Source of the DNA: Escherichia ruysiae
GTDB lineage: Bacteria > Pseudomonadota > Gammaproteobacteria > Enterobacterales > Enterobacteriaceae
NCBI RefSeq assembly: GCF_031323975.1
Contig: NZ_JAVIWS010000001.1
Location: 496,001 to 560,000, forward strand
DNA length: 64,000 nucleotides
Direction: 5' to 3'
How positions within the stretch are numbered: position 1 is the stretch's first letter; each line of letters begins with the position of its first letter. Shown here piece by piece: positions 21,501-30,442 of this stretch. Below the pieces are notes generated by a model, which saw only the letters and a program-made list of their open reading frames with translations, was not told the origin of the DNA and did no database searches. The translations under genes and the position numbers were made by a program.

Positions 21501-22079
21501 AACGTCAACATTCTGGTGCTGGACACGCAATGCTATTCCAATACCGGTGGTCAGGCGTCAAAAGCCACGCCGCTCGGCGCGGTGACTAAGTTTGGCGAAC
21601 ACGGTAAACGCAAAGCGCGTAAAGACCTCGGCGTCAGTATGATGATGTACGGTCATGTTTATGTGGCGCAGATTTCTCTCGGCGCGCAGTTGAACCAGAC
21701 GGTAAAAGCAATTCAGGAAGCGGAAGCCTATCCTGGGCCGTCGCTGATCATTGCTTACAGTCCATGTGAAGAGCACGGTTATGACCTGGCATTGAGTCAC
21801 GACCAGATGCGCCAACTCACCGCAACCGGCTTCTGGCCGCTGTATCGCTTTGATCCACGTCGTGCTGATGAAGGCAAACTGCCACTGGCGCTGGATTCAC
21901 GTCCGCCATCAGAGGCTCTGGAAGAGACATTGCTCCATGAGCAACGTTTCCGCCGTCTGAATTCGCAACAGCCAGAAGTGGCGGAACAGTTATGGAAAGA
22001 TGCCGCAGCCGATCTGCAAAAACGCTATGACTTCCTCGCGCAAATGGCAGGAAAAACGGATAAAAGTGGCACCGAGTAG
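18555..22079 (+). CDS. ydbK: YdbK/NifJ, pyruvate:flavodoxin (ferredoxin) oxidoreductase
   Basis: 1174 residues, a single-chain pyruvate synthase/oxidoreductase. It interconverts pyruvate and CoA with acetyl-CoA and CO2, passing electrons to flavodoxin or ferredoxin. The N-terminal domain (TYPITPSSTMAE-type segment) binds pyruvate and TPP. Two [4Fe-4S] ferredoxin motifs lie near residues 690 and 745 (CTQCNHCVAACP and CTGCNLCVEVCP). A C-terminal CSGCGE Cys pair and the TPP-binding GDGWAYDIG complete the enzyme. In E. coli it is induced by oxidative stress and supports hydrogen production when overexpressed. Translation starts at 18555 (MITIDGNG). Confidence 0.96.
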   Translation: MITIDGNGAVASVAFRTSEVIAIYPITPSSTMAEQADAWAGNGLKNVWGDTPRVVEMQSEAGAIATVHGALQTGALSTSFTSSQGLLLMIPTLYKLAGELTPFVLHVAARTVATHALSIFGDHSDVMAVRQTGCAMLCAANVQEAQDFTLISHIATLKSRVPFIHFFDGFRTSHEINKIVPLADDTILELMPQAEIDAHRARALNPEHPVIRGTSANPDTYFQSREATNPWYNAVYDHVEQAMNDFAAATGRQYQPFEYYGHPQAERVIILMGSAIGTCEEVVDELLTRGEKVGVLKVRLYRPFSAKHLLQTLPDSVRTVAVLDRTKEPGAQAEPLYLDVMTALAEAFNNGERETLPRVIGGRYGLSSKEFGPDCVLAVFAELNTAKPKPRFTVGIYDDVTNLSLPLPENTLPNSAKLEALFYGLGSDGSVSATKNNIKIIGNSTPWYAQGYFVYDSKKAGGLTVSHLRVSEHPIRSAYLIPQADFVGCHQLQFIDKYQMAERLKPGGIFLLNTPYSADDVWSRLPQEVQAVLNQKKARFYVINAAKIARECGLAARINTVMQMAFFHLTQILPGDSALAELQGAIAKSYSSKGQDLVERNWQALALARESVEEVPLQPVNPHSANRPPVVSDAAPDFVKTVTAAMLAGLGDALPVSALPPDGTWPMGTTRWEKRNIAEEIPIWKEELCTQCNHCVAACPHSAIRAKVVPPEAMENAPASLHSLDVKSRDMRGQKYVLQVAPEDCTGCNLCVEVCPAKDRQNPEIKAINMMSRLEHVEEEKINYDFFLNLPEIDRSKLERIDIRTSQLITPLFEYSGACSGCGETPYIKLLTQLYGDRMLIANATGCSSIYGGNLPSTPYTTDANGRGPAWANSLFEDNAEFGLGFRLTVDQHRVRVLRLLDQFADKIPAELLAALKSDATPDVRREQVATLRQHLKDVSEAHELLRDADALVEKSIWLIGGDGWAYDIGFGGLDHVLSLTENVNILVLDTQCYSNTGGQASKATPLGAVTKFGEHGKRKARKDLGVSMMMYGHVYVAQISLGAQLNQTVKAIQEAEAYPGPSLIIAYSPCEEHGYDLALSHDQMRQLTATGFWPLYRFDPRRADEGKLPLALDSRPPSEALEETLLHEQRFRRLNSQQPEVAEQLWKDAAADLQKRYDFLAQMAGKTDKSGTE

Positions 22080-22106
22080 CGTCGTCGGATAAGGATTATC
22101 CAGAAC

Positions 22107-22147
22107 GAAAAAAAAGCCCGAATGAAAGTTCGGGCTTGTCTTTTTAT
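22107..22147. terminator. bidirectional terminator shared by ydbK and micC
   Basis: AAGCCCGAA (22114-22122) pairs with TTCGGGCTT (22129-22137). Rightward it is followed by GTCTTTTTATTT and leftward by an 8-base run of T, so one hairpin can end both ydbK and MicC transcripts. Confidence 0.85.
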
Positions 22148-22218
22148 TTGTTGGGAAAGAAATAACTATAGCAATGACCCAACAACAAATAATATCTGTG
22201 ACAATAAAGGCATATAAC
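22108..22218 (-). ncRNA. micC: MicC, Hfq-dependent sRNA repressing ompC
   Basis: Read on the minus strand, the RNA begins GTTATATGCCTTTATTGTCA, the 5' segment of K-12 MicC that pairs with the ompC leader. It ends in the conserved AAAAAGACAAGCCCGAA stem and a T-run. Position is also right: between ydbK and ompN, opposite to ompN. About 111 nt. The middle (roughly 22140-22190) differs clearly from K-12 as I remember it, while both ends are kept. Role: base-pairs with the ompC ribosome-binding region through Hfq to block translation, opposite in effect to MicF on ompF. Confidence 0.88.
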
Positions 22219-22445
22219 CCACGCAGAATAACGCATCATTTTTTAAAAGTATAATTTTTATTTTGTATGTATAACCATCAAATCATTCACCAAACCAATC
22301 ATCATTTCTCAGGAATTATTTGATTAAGGTTTTACTTAAGGCGTAACAAATGACATTTATCGGCTAATGGAACTTTTCCTTTAGGATGTTTTCACTTCCC
22401 AAACGGGGAGAAAAAGGCAAATAAAATAACTAAAGGATTTTTTCA

Positions 22446-23579
22446 ATGAAAAGCAAAATACTGGCACTCTTAATCCCTGCCCTGCTCGCCGCAGGTGCTG
22501 TACATGCAGCAGAAATTTATAATAAAGACGGCAATAAATTAGATCTTTATGGCAAAGTTGATGGCCTGCATTATTTTTCTGATAGTTCTGCAAAAGATGG
22601 CGATCAGAGCTATGCACGTCTTGGATTTAAAGGCGAAACACAAATTAACGATCAACTCACTGGCTATGGTCAGTGGGAATACAATATTCAGGCAAACAAT
22701 ACTGAATCCTCAAAAAACCAGTCCTGGACTCGTCTGGCATTCGCCGGATTGAAGTTTGCAAATTACGGTTCTTTCGATTACGGACGTAATTACGGTGTAA
22801 TGTACGACGTAGAGGGCTGGACCGATATGCTGCCAGAATTTGGCGGTGACTCCTACACCAATGCAGACAACTTTATGACCGGTCGTGCTAATGGCGTAGC
22901 GACATATCGTAATACTGATTTCTTCGACCTGGTTAATGGTCTGAACTTCGCAGTGCAGTATCAGGGTAATAACGAAGGTGCAAACAACGGTCAGGAAGGC
23001 ACCAACAACGGACGTGATGTTCGTCATGAAAACGGCGACGGCTGGGGGCTTTCCACAACCTACGATTTAGGTATGGGCTTTAGCGCGGGCGCGGCATACA
23101 CCTCCTCAGACCGCACCAATGATCAGGTCAACCATACTGCGGCAGGTGGCGATAAAGCCGATGCCTGGACTGCCGGATTAAAATATGATGCTAACAACAT
23201 TTATCTGGCAACCATGTATTCCGAAACGCGTAATATGACACCATTTGGCAACAGCGATTACGCCGTTGCGAACAAGACCCAGAACTTTGAAGTCACTGCC
23301 CAATATCAGTTTGACTTTGGTCTGCGACCGGCAGTGTCTTTCCTGATGTCTAAAGGGCGTGACCTGAATGCTGCCGGTGGTACTGATAATCCGGCCGGTG
23401 TTGACGATAAAGATCTGGTCAAATACGCCGACGTTGGCGCGACATATTATTTCAACAAAAATATGTCTACCTATGTTGATTATAAAATTAACTTGTTGGA
23501 TGAAGATGACAGCTTCTACGCTGCCAACGGTATCTCTACCGATGATATTGTCGCTTTAGGTCTGGTTTATCAGTTCTAA
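22446..23579 (+). CDS. ompN: OmpN, quiescent general porin
   Basis: 377 residues, an OmpC/OmpF-type trimeric outer-membrane porin. Signal peptide about 1-21 (ending VHA-AE), then a 16-stranded barrel. The constriction loop contains PEFGGDS, and the protein ends in VYQF with the terminal Phe needed for Bam-dependent assembly. In K-12 OmpN is poorly expressed and forms channels resembling OmpC; it is co-induced in some conditions with MicC, encoded just upstream on the other strand. SD AAAGGA precedes the ATG. Confidence 0.96.
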   Translation: MKSKILALLIPALLAAGAVHAAEIYNKDGNKLDLYGKVDGLHYFSDSSAKDGDQSYARLGFKGETQINDQLTGYGQWEYNIQANNTESSKNQSWTRLAFAGLKFANYGSFDYGRNYGVMYDVEGWTDMLPEFGGDSYTNADNFMTGRANGVATYRNTDFFDLVNGLNFAVQYQGNNEGANNGQEGTNNGRDVRHENGDGWGLSTTYDLGMGFSAGAAYTSSDRTNDQVNHTAAGGDKADAWTAGLKYDANNIYLATMYSETRNMTPFGNSDYAVANKTQNFEVTAQYQFDFGLRPAVSFLMSKGRDLNAAGGTDNPAGVDDKDLVKYADVGATYYFNKNMSTYVDYKINLLDEDDSFYAANGISTDDIVALGLVYQF

Positions 23580-23585
23580 TCCTGC

Positions 23586-23612
23586 CTGCCCGCCTCTCTG
23601 GCGGGCTTTTTC
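23586..23612 (+). terminator. ompN rho-independent terminator
   Basis: GCCCGCC (23588-23594) pairs with GGCGGGC (23600-23606), then TTTTTCT, just after the ompN stop. Confidence 0.88.
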
Positions 23613-23638
23613 TACTTATTGAATCCTGCTTAATCTAA

Positions 23639-24154
<516 letters not shown>

Positions 24155-24159
24155 AAACT

Positions 24160-24188
24160 AACGCCCGCACGTCGCTGCGGGCTTTTTG
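24160..24188 (+). terminator. uspF rho-independent terminator
   Basis: GCCCGCA (24163-24169) pairs with TGCGGGC (24176-24182), then TTTTT. Confidence 0.85.
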
Positions 24189-24330
24189 ATTCATTTCGCA
24201 AATGTGCTGACATTTTCCCCTCTAATCCGTACCATACACGCCACAGTTTTTATATCAGATTTCTTATGCTGGACATTCCGGCATGACGCATACTCTTCTG
24301 ATGCCATATAACGAATTGAGTCGCTTTTAA

Positions 24331-25266
24331 ATGTCGCAAAATCAAGAAATTAGTAAGAAAGAACAATACAACCTGAACAAATTGCAAAAACGTCTGCGTC
24401 GTAACGTAGGCGAAGCCATTGCTGACTTCAATATGATTGAAGATGGCGATCGCATTATGGTTTGCCTCTCCGGTGGTAAGGACAGCTATACCATGCTGGA
24501 GATTTTGCGTAATTTGCAGCAAAGTGCGCCAATCAGTTTTTCGCTGGTTGCCGTTAACCTCGACCAGAAACAACCTGGCTTCCCGGAACACGTTCTGCCG
24601 GAGTATCTCGAAAAGCTGGGCGTTGAGTACAAGATTGTTGAAGAGAACACTTACGGTATCGTGAAAGAGAAGATTCCTGAGGGCAAAACTACCTGCTCAC
24701 TGTGCTCTCGTCTGCGTCGCGGTATCCTTTACCGCACTGCAACGGAGCTGGGTGCGACGAAGATCGCGCTGGGTCACCATCGTGACGATATCCTGCAAAC
24801 GTTGTTCCTGAATATGTTCTACGGCGGCAAGATGAAAGGTATGCCGCCGAAACTGATGAGCGATGATGGCAAACATATCGTGATTCGTCCGCTGGCCTAC
24901 TGCCGCGAAAAAGATATTCAACGTTTTGCCGATGCGAAAGCGTTTCCGATTATTCCGTGCAACCTTTGCGGTTCACAGCCTAACCTGCAACGTCAGGTGA
25001 TTGCCGATATGCTGCGTGACTGGGATAAGCGTTATCCGGGGCGAATTGAGACGATGTTCAGCGCGATGCAGAATGTTGTGCCGTCTCATTTGTGCGATAC
25101 CACTCTTTTCGATTTCAAAGGCATTACCCACGGTTCCGAAGTGGTTAACGGCGGTGATCTGGCGTTTGATCGCGAAGATATCCCACTACAGCCAGCGGGC
25201 TGGCAGCCTGAAGAAGATGAGAATCAGCTGGATGAATTACGGCTGAATGTGGTTGAAGTGAAATAA
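24331..25266 (+). CDS. ttcA: TtcA, tRNA 2-thiocytidine(32) biosynthesis protein
   Basis: 311 residues, complete. It thiolates C32 of some tRNAs using ATP and an iron-sulfur cluster. The PP-loop SGGKDS lies near residues 47-52. The cluster-ligand CxxC pairs are CSLC (about 122-125) and CNLC (about 211-214). In K-12 the Rac prophage is integrated near the 5' end of this gene; here the frame is continuous with no prophage. Confidence 0.97.
   Translation: MSQNQEISKKEQYNLNKLQKRLRRNVGEAIADFNMIEDGDRIMVCLSGGKDSYTMLEILRNLQQSAPISFSLVAVNLDQKQPGFPEHVLPEYLEKLGVEYKIVEENTYGIVKEKIPEGKTTCSLCSRLRRGILYRTATELGATKIALGHHRDDILQTLFLNMFYGGKMKGMPPKLMSDDGKHIVIRPLAYCREKDIQRFADAKAFPIIPCNLCGSQPNLQRQVIADMLRDWDKRYPGRIETMFSAMQNVVPSHLCDTTLFDFKGITHGSEVVNGGDLAFDREDIPLQPAGWQPEEDENQLDELRLNVVEVK
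24355..24380. other. unoccupied Rac prophage attachment site (attB) in ttcA
   Basis: The 26 bases here are, on the minus strand, TTGTTCAGGTTGTATTGTTC followed by TTTCTT. This matches the Rac core I remember from att site descriptions. It occurs once in the window and the gene reads through it, so the site is empty. Confidence 0.6.
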
Positions 25267-25274
25267 CCAGGATA

Positions 25275-25350
25275 GCGCCCGATGCGCAAGATTATCGGGC
25301 AACTGTTGTTTAGGCCGGATAAGACGCAACCAGCGTCGCATCCGGCATTA
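25275..25350. repeat. REP/BIME element between ttcA and dbpA
   Basis: Holds a palindrome GCCCGATGCG...ATCGGGC (about 25277-25300) and a REP-like unit beginning GGCCGGATAAGACGC with GCGTCGCATCCGGCA (25313-25347). It lies between convergent ttcA and dbpA, the usual REP position, and may protect both 3' ends. Confidence 0.75.
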
Positions 25351-25360
25351 CAACATTTCA

Positions 25361-26734
25361 TTATTTTAATAACCGCACCCGGCACGTTTTCCCTTTAATC
25401 TTCCCGCCCTGTAACTGCTTCCATGCCTTATGGGCAACACCCTGACGCACTGCGACATAAACATGCGCCGGATGCACAGTGATTTTGCCAATATCTGCGC
25501 CATCAAGACCAATATCGCCCGTCAACGCACCTAACACATCACCCGGTCGCATTTTGGCTTTTTTCCCGCCATCAATGCACAACGTCGCCATCTCTGCTTC
25601 CAGCGGCACAATGGAACTACTGGCTGGCGGCGTTTGCCAGTTAAGTTTTATCTGCAACATGTCAGAAATGATATTGGCGCGCTGTGCTTCTTCCGGGGCA
25701 CAGAAACTGATCGCCAGTCCGCTATTTCCTGCACGCGCTGTACGCCCGATGCGATGTACATGAACTTCGGGATCCCACGCCAGCTCAAAGTTCACTACCA
25801 GCTCAAGAGATTTGATATCCAGACCGCGCGCTGCGACATCGGTCGCTACCAGCACGCGGGCGCTACCGTTAGCAAATCGTACCAGGGTCTGATCGCGATC
25901 ACGTTGCTCCAGGTCGCCATGTAACGACAATGCACTTTGCCCTACTTCATTAAGCGCGTCACACACAGCCTGACAATCTTTTTTGGTATTGCAAAACACC
26001 ACGCAAGAGGATGGCTGATGCAAACTTAATAACCGTTGCAACAGCGGAATTTTGCCTTTGCTGGATGTCTCATAAAATTGTTGTTCAATGGGTGGCAGAG
26101 CATCTGTTGAGTTAATTTCAATCGCCAAAGGATCGCGTTGAACACGACCGCTAATCGCGGCAATTGCATCTGGCCAGGTCGCCGAAAACAAAAGCGTCTG
26201 ACGAGAAACCGGTGCAAAACGGATCACCTCATCAATGGCATCACTAAATCCCATATCCAACATGCGGTCGGCTTCATCCATCACCAGCGTATTCAACGCA
26301 TCCAACGATACCGTGCCTTTTTGCAGGTGATCCAGCAAACGACCCGGCGTTGCCACGATAATATGCGGCGCATGTTGCAGCGAATCACGCTGCATACCGA
26401 ACGGTTGACCACCGCACAAGGTCAAAATTTTGGTATTCGGCAGAAAACGCGCCAACCGACGTAACTCCCCGGCAACCTGATCCGCCAGCTCACGCGTAGG
26501 ACACAGTACTAAAGCCTGGGTCTGAAACAGCGACGCATCAATTTGCTGTAACAACCCGAGGCCAAATGCCGCCGTTTTGCCGCTGCCGGTTTTCGCCTGC
26601 ACGCGAACGTCTTTTCCGGCAAGGATCGCCGGAAGCGCGGCGGCCTGTACCGGTGTCATGGTTAAATAACCCAACTCATTAAGGTTAGTGAGCTGGGCGG
26701 GAGGCAAAACGTTCAGGGTAGAAAAAGCGGTCAC
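25361..26734 (-). CDS. dbpA: DbpA, DEAD-box helicase for 23S rRNA
   Basis: 457 residues. A cytoplasmic ATP-dependent RNA helicase that acts in 50S assembly and is activated specifically by hairpin 92 of 23S rRNA. Q motif followed by Walker A AKTGSGKTA (about 46-54), PTRELA, the box VMDEADRM and SAT in lobe 1; ARGLD and HRIGRTAR in lobe 2. The C-terminal part (about 385-457) is the RNA-binding domain giving rRNA specificity. No defects seen. Confidence 0.97.
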   Translation of the reverse strand: MTAFSTLNVLPPAQLTNLNELGYLTMTPVQAAALPAILAGKDVRVQAKTGSGKTAAFGLGLLQQIDASLFQTQALVLCPTRELADQVAGELRRLARFLPNTKILTLCGGQPFGMQRDSLQHAPHIIVATPGRLLDHLQKGTVSLDALNTLVMDEADRMLDMGFSDAIDEVIRFAPVSRQTLLFSATWPDAIAAISGRVQRDPLAIEINSTDALPPIEQQFYETSSKGKIPLLQRLLSLHQPSSCVVFCNTKKDCQAVCDALNEVGQSALSLHGDLEQRDRDQTLVRFANGSARVLVATDVAARGLDIKSLELVVNFELAWDPEVHVHRIGRTARAGNSGLAISFCAPEEAQRANIISDMLQIKLNWQTPPASSSIVPLEAEMATLCIDGGKKAKMRPGDVLGALTGDIGLDGADIGKITVHPAHVYVAVRQGVAHKAWKQLQGGKIKGKTCRVRLLK

Positions 26735-26763
26735 AATCTATTCTCGTGGTCATCGACGCAAAA

Positions 26764-26937
26764 TTAGCAGGCGCGTATCCTCGCAGATCTACGCTCACGA
26801 TGCGACAATTTAATCGGTTCTTCATCTGGCGGCGGGTCGGGCATAGGTTGCGGACGAGGAATCGGATCAGGCACAGGAATGGGATCGCCAGGAATCGGTT
26901 CAGGGACAGGAATTTGCAAATAAATGAGTGTCGTCAT
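26764..26937 (-). CDS. ynaL: proline-rich small protein (YnaL-like)
   Basis: 57 codons, start ATG at 26937 behind an excellent SD (GGAGGGAAAT). The first half is a run of PxP repeats (PVPEPIPGDPIPVPDPIP, then RPQPMPDPPPDE), and the C-terminus is basic (SHRERRSARIRAC). It lies between FnrS and dbpA on the same strand as both. I believe it is the recently annotated K-12 small protein YnaL, but the name is from memory. Function unknown. The poly-PxP tract might need EF-P for translation, which is inference. Confidence 0.6.
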   Translation of the reverse strand: MTTLIYLQIPVPEPIPGDPIPVPDPIPRPQPMPDPPPDEEPIKLSHRERRSARIRAC

Positions 26938-26994
26938 ATTTCCCTCCGGTCATTGGGTGGACTCTTAAAGGGTAGACGCTGACAAATAACAGGC

Positions 26995-27116
26995 AAAAAA
27001 AAGCCGACTCATCTAAGTCGGCGTCGTACGAATCAATTGTGCTATGCAGTAATTCAAAAAAGGAAGTAAGACAATATGGAGCGCAACGCCCATCGCTTGA
27101 CGTTGCATTCACCTGC
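26995..27116 (-). ncRNA. fnrS: FnrS, FNR-activated anaerobic sRNA
   Basis: The minus-strand RNA begins GCAGGTGAATGCAACGTCAA and ends in the hairpin GCCGACttagatgaGTCGGC plus 8 T, matching E. coli FnrS from memory with only the terminal loop changed. Position between zntB and dbpA is also right. Length about 122 nt. Role: Hfq-binding sRNA made without oxygen that lowers mRNAs of aerobic enzymes such as sodA, sodB and maeA. Its activator gene fnr is also in this window (35151-35903). Confidence 0.93.
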
Positions 27117-27151
27117 GAGGAAGATATTGCCCTGAATGGGTAGAGAGTTTA

Positions 27152-27165
27152 TTGACTTCGCTCAA
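27152..27165 (-). promoter_or_regulatory. FNR box of the fnrS promoter
   Basis: On the minus strand it reads TTGAGCGAAGTCAA, a good match to the FNR consensus TTGATNNNNATCAA. Its centre lies about 42 bases before the inferred FnrS start, the class II activator position, with a TATCTT-like -10 element closer to the start. Confidence 0.85.
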
Positions 27166-27211
27166 ACTTTACGGCGTTTTTGTATACAGGAAGTAGACAA
27201 ATTTTCTTTTG

Positions 27212-28246
<1,035 letters not shown>

Positions 28247-28452
28247 TTACGCAAAATCTCATCACCCCATTACCCTGAAATGATTAATAAAATCCTGTCA
28301 AAATTAAATACAGAAAGCAAAATACTTTTCCTGATTTGAAAACGTGTAAAGCGTTAAATAGCGTCTATCATTATCAGAATTATCTGATCATTTGTCGTGG
28401 CATTTTTGCGATCAGGTAGTAACAAAAGATTGATAAAAATAACGGGATTTCA

Positions 28453-29685
28453 ATGACTACGCACAACTTCAATACTCTGGACTTATTAACAAGTCCTGTC
28501 TGGATCGTTTCCCCTTTCGAGGAAAAATTAATTTATGCCAATAGTGCTGCGCGACTGTTGATGCAAGAACGCACTTTTAGTCAGCTACGTACCGGGCTCT
28601 ATTCCATCTCCTCGCAAAACGAACTGCCAAAATACCTGACAGACCTGCATAACCAGCTTGATATTGTAGAAATCCTCACTGTCCAGCGTAATGGTGAAGA
28701 TACAGCATTAAGCTGTCGGTTGACCCTCAACGAGATTAGTGACACTGGAAAAGTCATTATATTTGAAGGAATGGAAACACCCGCAACTCTGGGTTTAAAG
28801 GCCAGCCGTTCAGCGAATTATCAACGTAAAAAACAAGGGTTTTATGCTCGTTTTTTTCTGACTAACTCCGCGCCAATGTTGTTGATAGATCCCTCGCGTG
28901 ATGGCCAAATCGTCGATGCTAATCTGGCCGCGCTTAATTTCTATGGCTATAACCATGAAACAATGTGTCAGAAACACACCTGGGAAATTAATATGCTTGG
29001 GCGTCGCGTTATGCCTGTCATGCATGAAATTTCACGTTTGCCCGGCGGGCATAAACCCCTCAATTTTGTCCATAAACTGGCAGATGGTTCCGTTCGACAC
29101 GTACAAACTTATGCTGGGCCAATTGAGATTTACGGTGACAGGTTAATGTTATGTATCGTACATGATATTACTGAGCAAAAAAGGCTGGAGGAACAGCTGG
29201 AACATGCTGCCCACCATGATGCGCTAACGGGGTTACTTAACCGTCGACAGTTTTACCACATAACTGACCCAGGACAGATGCAGCACCTGGCAATCGCTCA
29301 GGACTACAGTTTGTTGCTCATCGACACCGATCGTTTTAAACATATCAATGACTTATACGGTCATCAGAAAGGGGATGAAGTGTTATGCACGCTTGCCCGT
29401 ACACTCGAAAGCAGCGCCCGCAAAGGCGATTTGGTGTTTCGCTGGGGTGGTGAAGAGTTCGTCTTATTATTGCCCAGAACCCCTCTGGATACTGCACTTT
29501 CCTTGGCTGAAACGATCCGCTTGAGCGTGGCAAAAGTGAGCATTTCGGGCTTGCCGCGCTTCACCGTCAGTATTGGCGTGGCGCATCACGAAGGAAATGA
29601 AAGTATCGATGAACTGTTTAAACGGGTCGATGATGCGTTGTATCGGGCAAAAAATGATGGACGCAACCGCGTGCTGGCAGCATAA
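28453..29685 (+). CDS. dgcM: DgcM, diguanylate cyclase controlling csgD
   Basis: 410 residues. PAS domains in the N-terminal and middle parts (about 10-115 and 130-240) are followed by a C-terminal GGDEF domain with an active GGEEF signature in RWGGEEFVLL (about 320). It makes cyclic di-GMP and, by family knowledge, works with PdeR and MlrA to switch on csgD, curli and biofilm. Divergent from zntB with about 250 bases between them. No truncation seen. Confidence 0.95.
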   Translation: MTTHNFNTLDLLTSPVWIVSPFEEKLIYANSAARLLMQERTFSQLRTGLYSISSQNELPKYLTDLHNQLDIVEILTVQRNGEDTALSCRLTLNEISDTGKVIIFEGMETPATLGLKASRSANYQRKKQGFYARFFLTNSAPMLLIDPSRDGQIVDANLAALNFYGYNHETMCQKHTWEINMLGRRVMPVMHEISRLPGGHKPLNFVHKLADGSVRHVQTYAGPIEIYGDRLMLCIVHDITEQKRLEEQLEHAAHHDALTGLLNRRQFYHITDPGQMQHLAIAQDYSLLLIDTDRFKHINDLYGHQKGDEVLCTLARTLESSARKGDLVFRWGGEEFVLLLPRTPLDTALSLAETIRLSVAKVSISGLPRFTVSIGVAHHEGNESIDELFKRVDDALYRAKNDGRNRVLAA

Positions 29686-29705
29686 GCCACGGAAGCGTCC
29701 CGTGA

Positions 29706-30269
29706 TCAACGGCTGCGTTTAGCGTGGCGCTCCCAGTTTTCCTGCTTCGCCTGCGCCGTTTTACGGAGTGCGACGTAACACGCCCCGCTGCCGCCATGAT
29801 GCGGTAGCGCGGTACAATATGCCTGGACATCATCAAATTCAGTCAGCCAGCGCGCCACATAGCTGCGAACAATGTTGGCGTGCGATTTATCGTCCCGCCC
29901 TTTGCCATGAATAATCAGCACGTTACGTAAACCATCCGCCAATGCCTGTTGAATAAAAATGAACACCATTTTGCGGCACTCTTCCACCGGCTGACGTAGA
30001 AGATTCAGGCTGGCCTGCTGCGGATATTTACCGCTGCGTAACTTATCCAGCACCCCATGTTGCAGCCCTTCCCGCCGAAACTCCAGCGGCTGGCTTCGCG
30101 GGATGATGTCGAGAAATCCAGTAGTAAGGAAATTATCAAGTTGCAGCGTGTCGATACGCTGCGGCGCACGTTGGTTACGCGTTGGATGCCAGTGGACATC
30201 TGTAGCGCGCTTCAGTGGCTGGACATCTTCCATGGCGTCAAGAAACAGCGATTTGTCGTCAAGGTTCAT
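29706..30269 (-). CDS. smrA: SmrA, Smr-domain DNA endonuclease
   Basis: 187 residues. The C-terminal Smr domain (about 90-175) has its signature HGKGR in LIIHGKGRDDKS and the DxH-type NLL segment before it. E. coli SmrA has shown DNA-binding and nicking activity in vitro; the in vivo role is unknown. Convergent with dgcM. SD GGAGG precedes the ATG. The accessory efflux cassette begins on its upstream side. Confidence 0.93.
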   Translation of the reverse strand: MNLDDKSLFLDAMEDVQPLKRATDVHWHPTRNQRAPQRIDTLQLDNFLTTGFLDIIPRSQPLEFRREGLQHGVLDKLRSGKYPQQASLNLLRQPVEECRKMVFIFIQQALADGLRNVLIIHGKGRDDKSHANIVRSYVARWLTEFDDVQAYCTALPHHGGSGACYVALRKTAQAKQENWERHAKRSR

Positions 30270-30442
30270 GTAACCTCCTATGCACCTTCACACATCTGAT
30301 ATTTGCTGCATCGTTCACTTCACAGATTGAAACAATACTTTGCTCCATACCTGCTGGTGTCTGCACAGGCGGGGCATTTTATACTAGCCTGGTGACAGTA
30401 TCGAACAGTTTAGACCGGGTTTAATTCAGCACAGGCATCCGA

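Noticed and set aside
26900..27112. 70-residue ORF on the minus strand
   Set aside because: It lies across the FnrS RNA, which explains the sequence better; no clear ribosome site.
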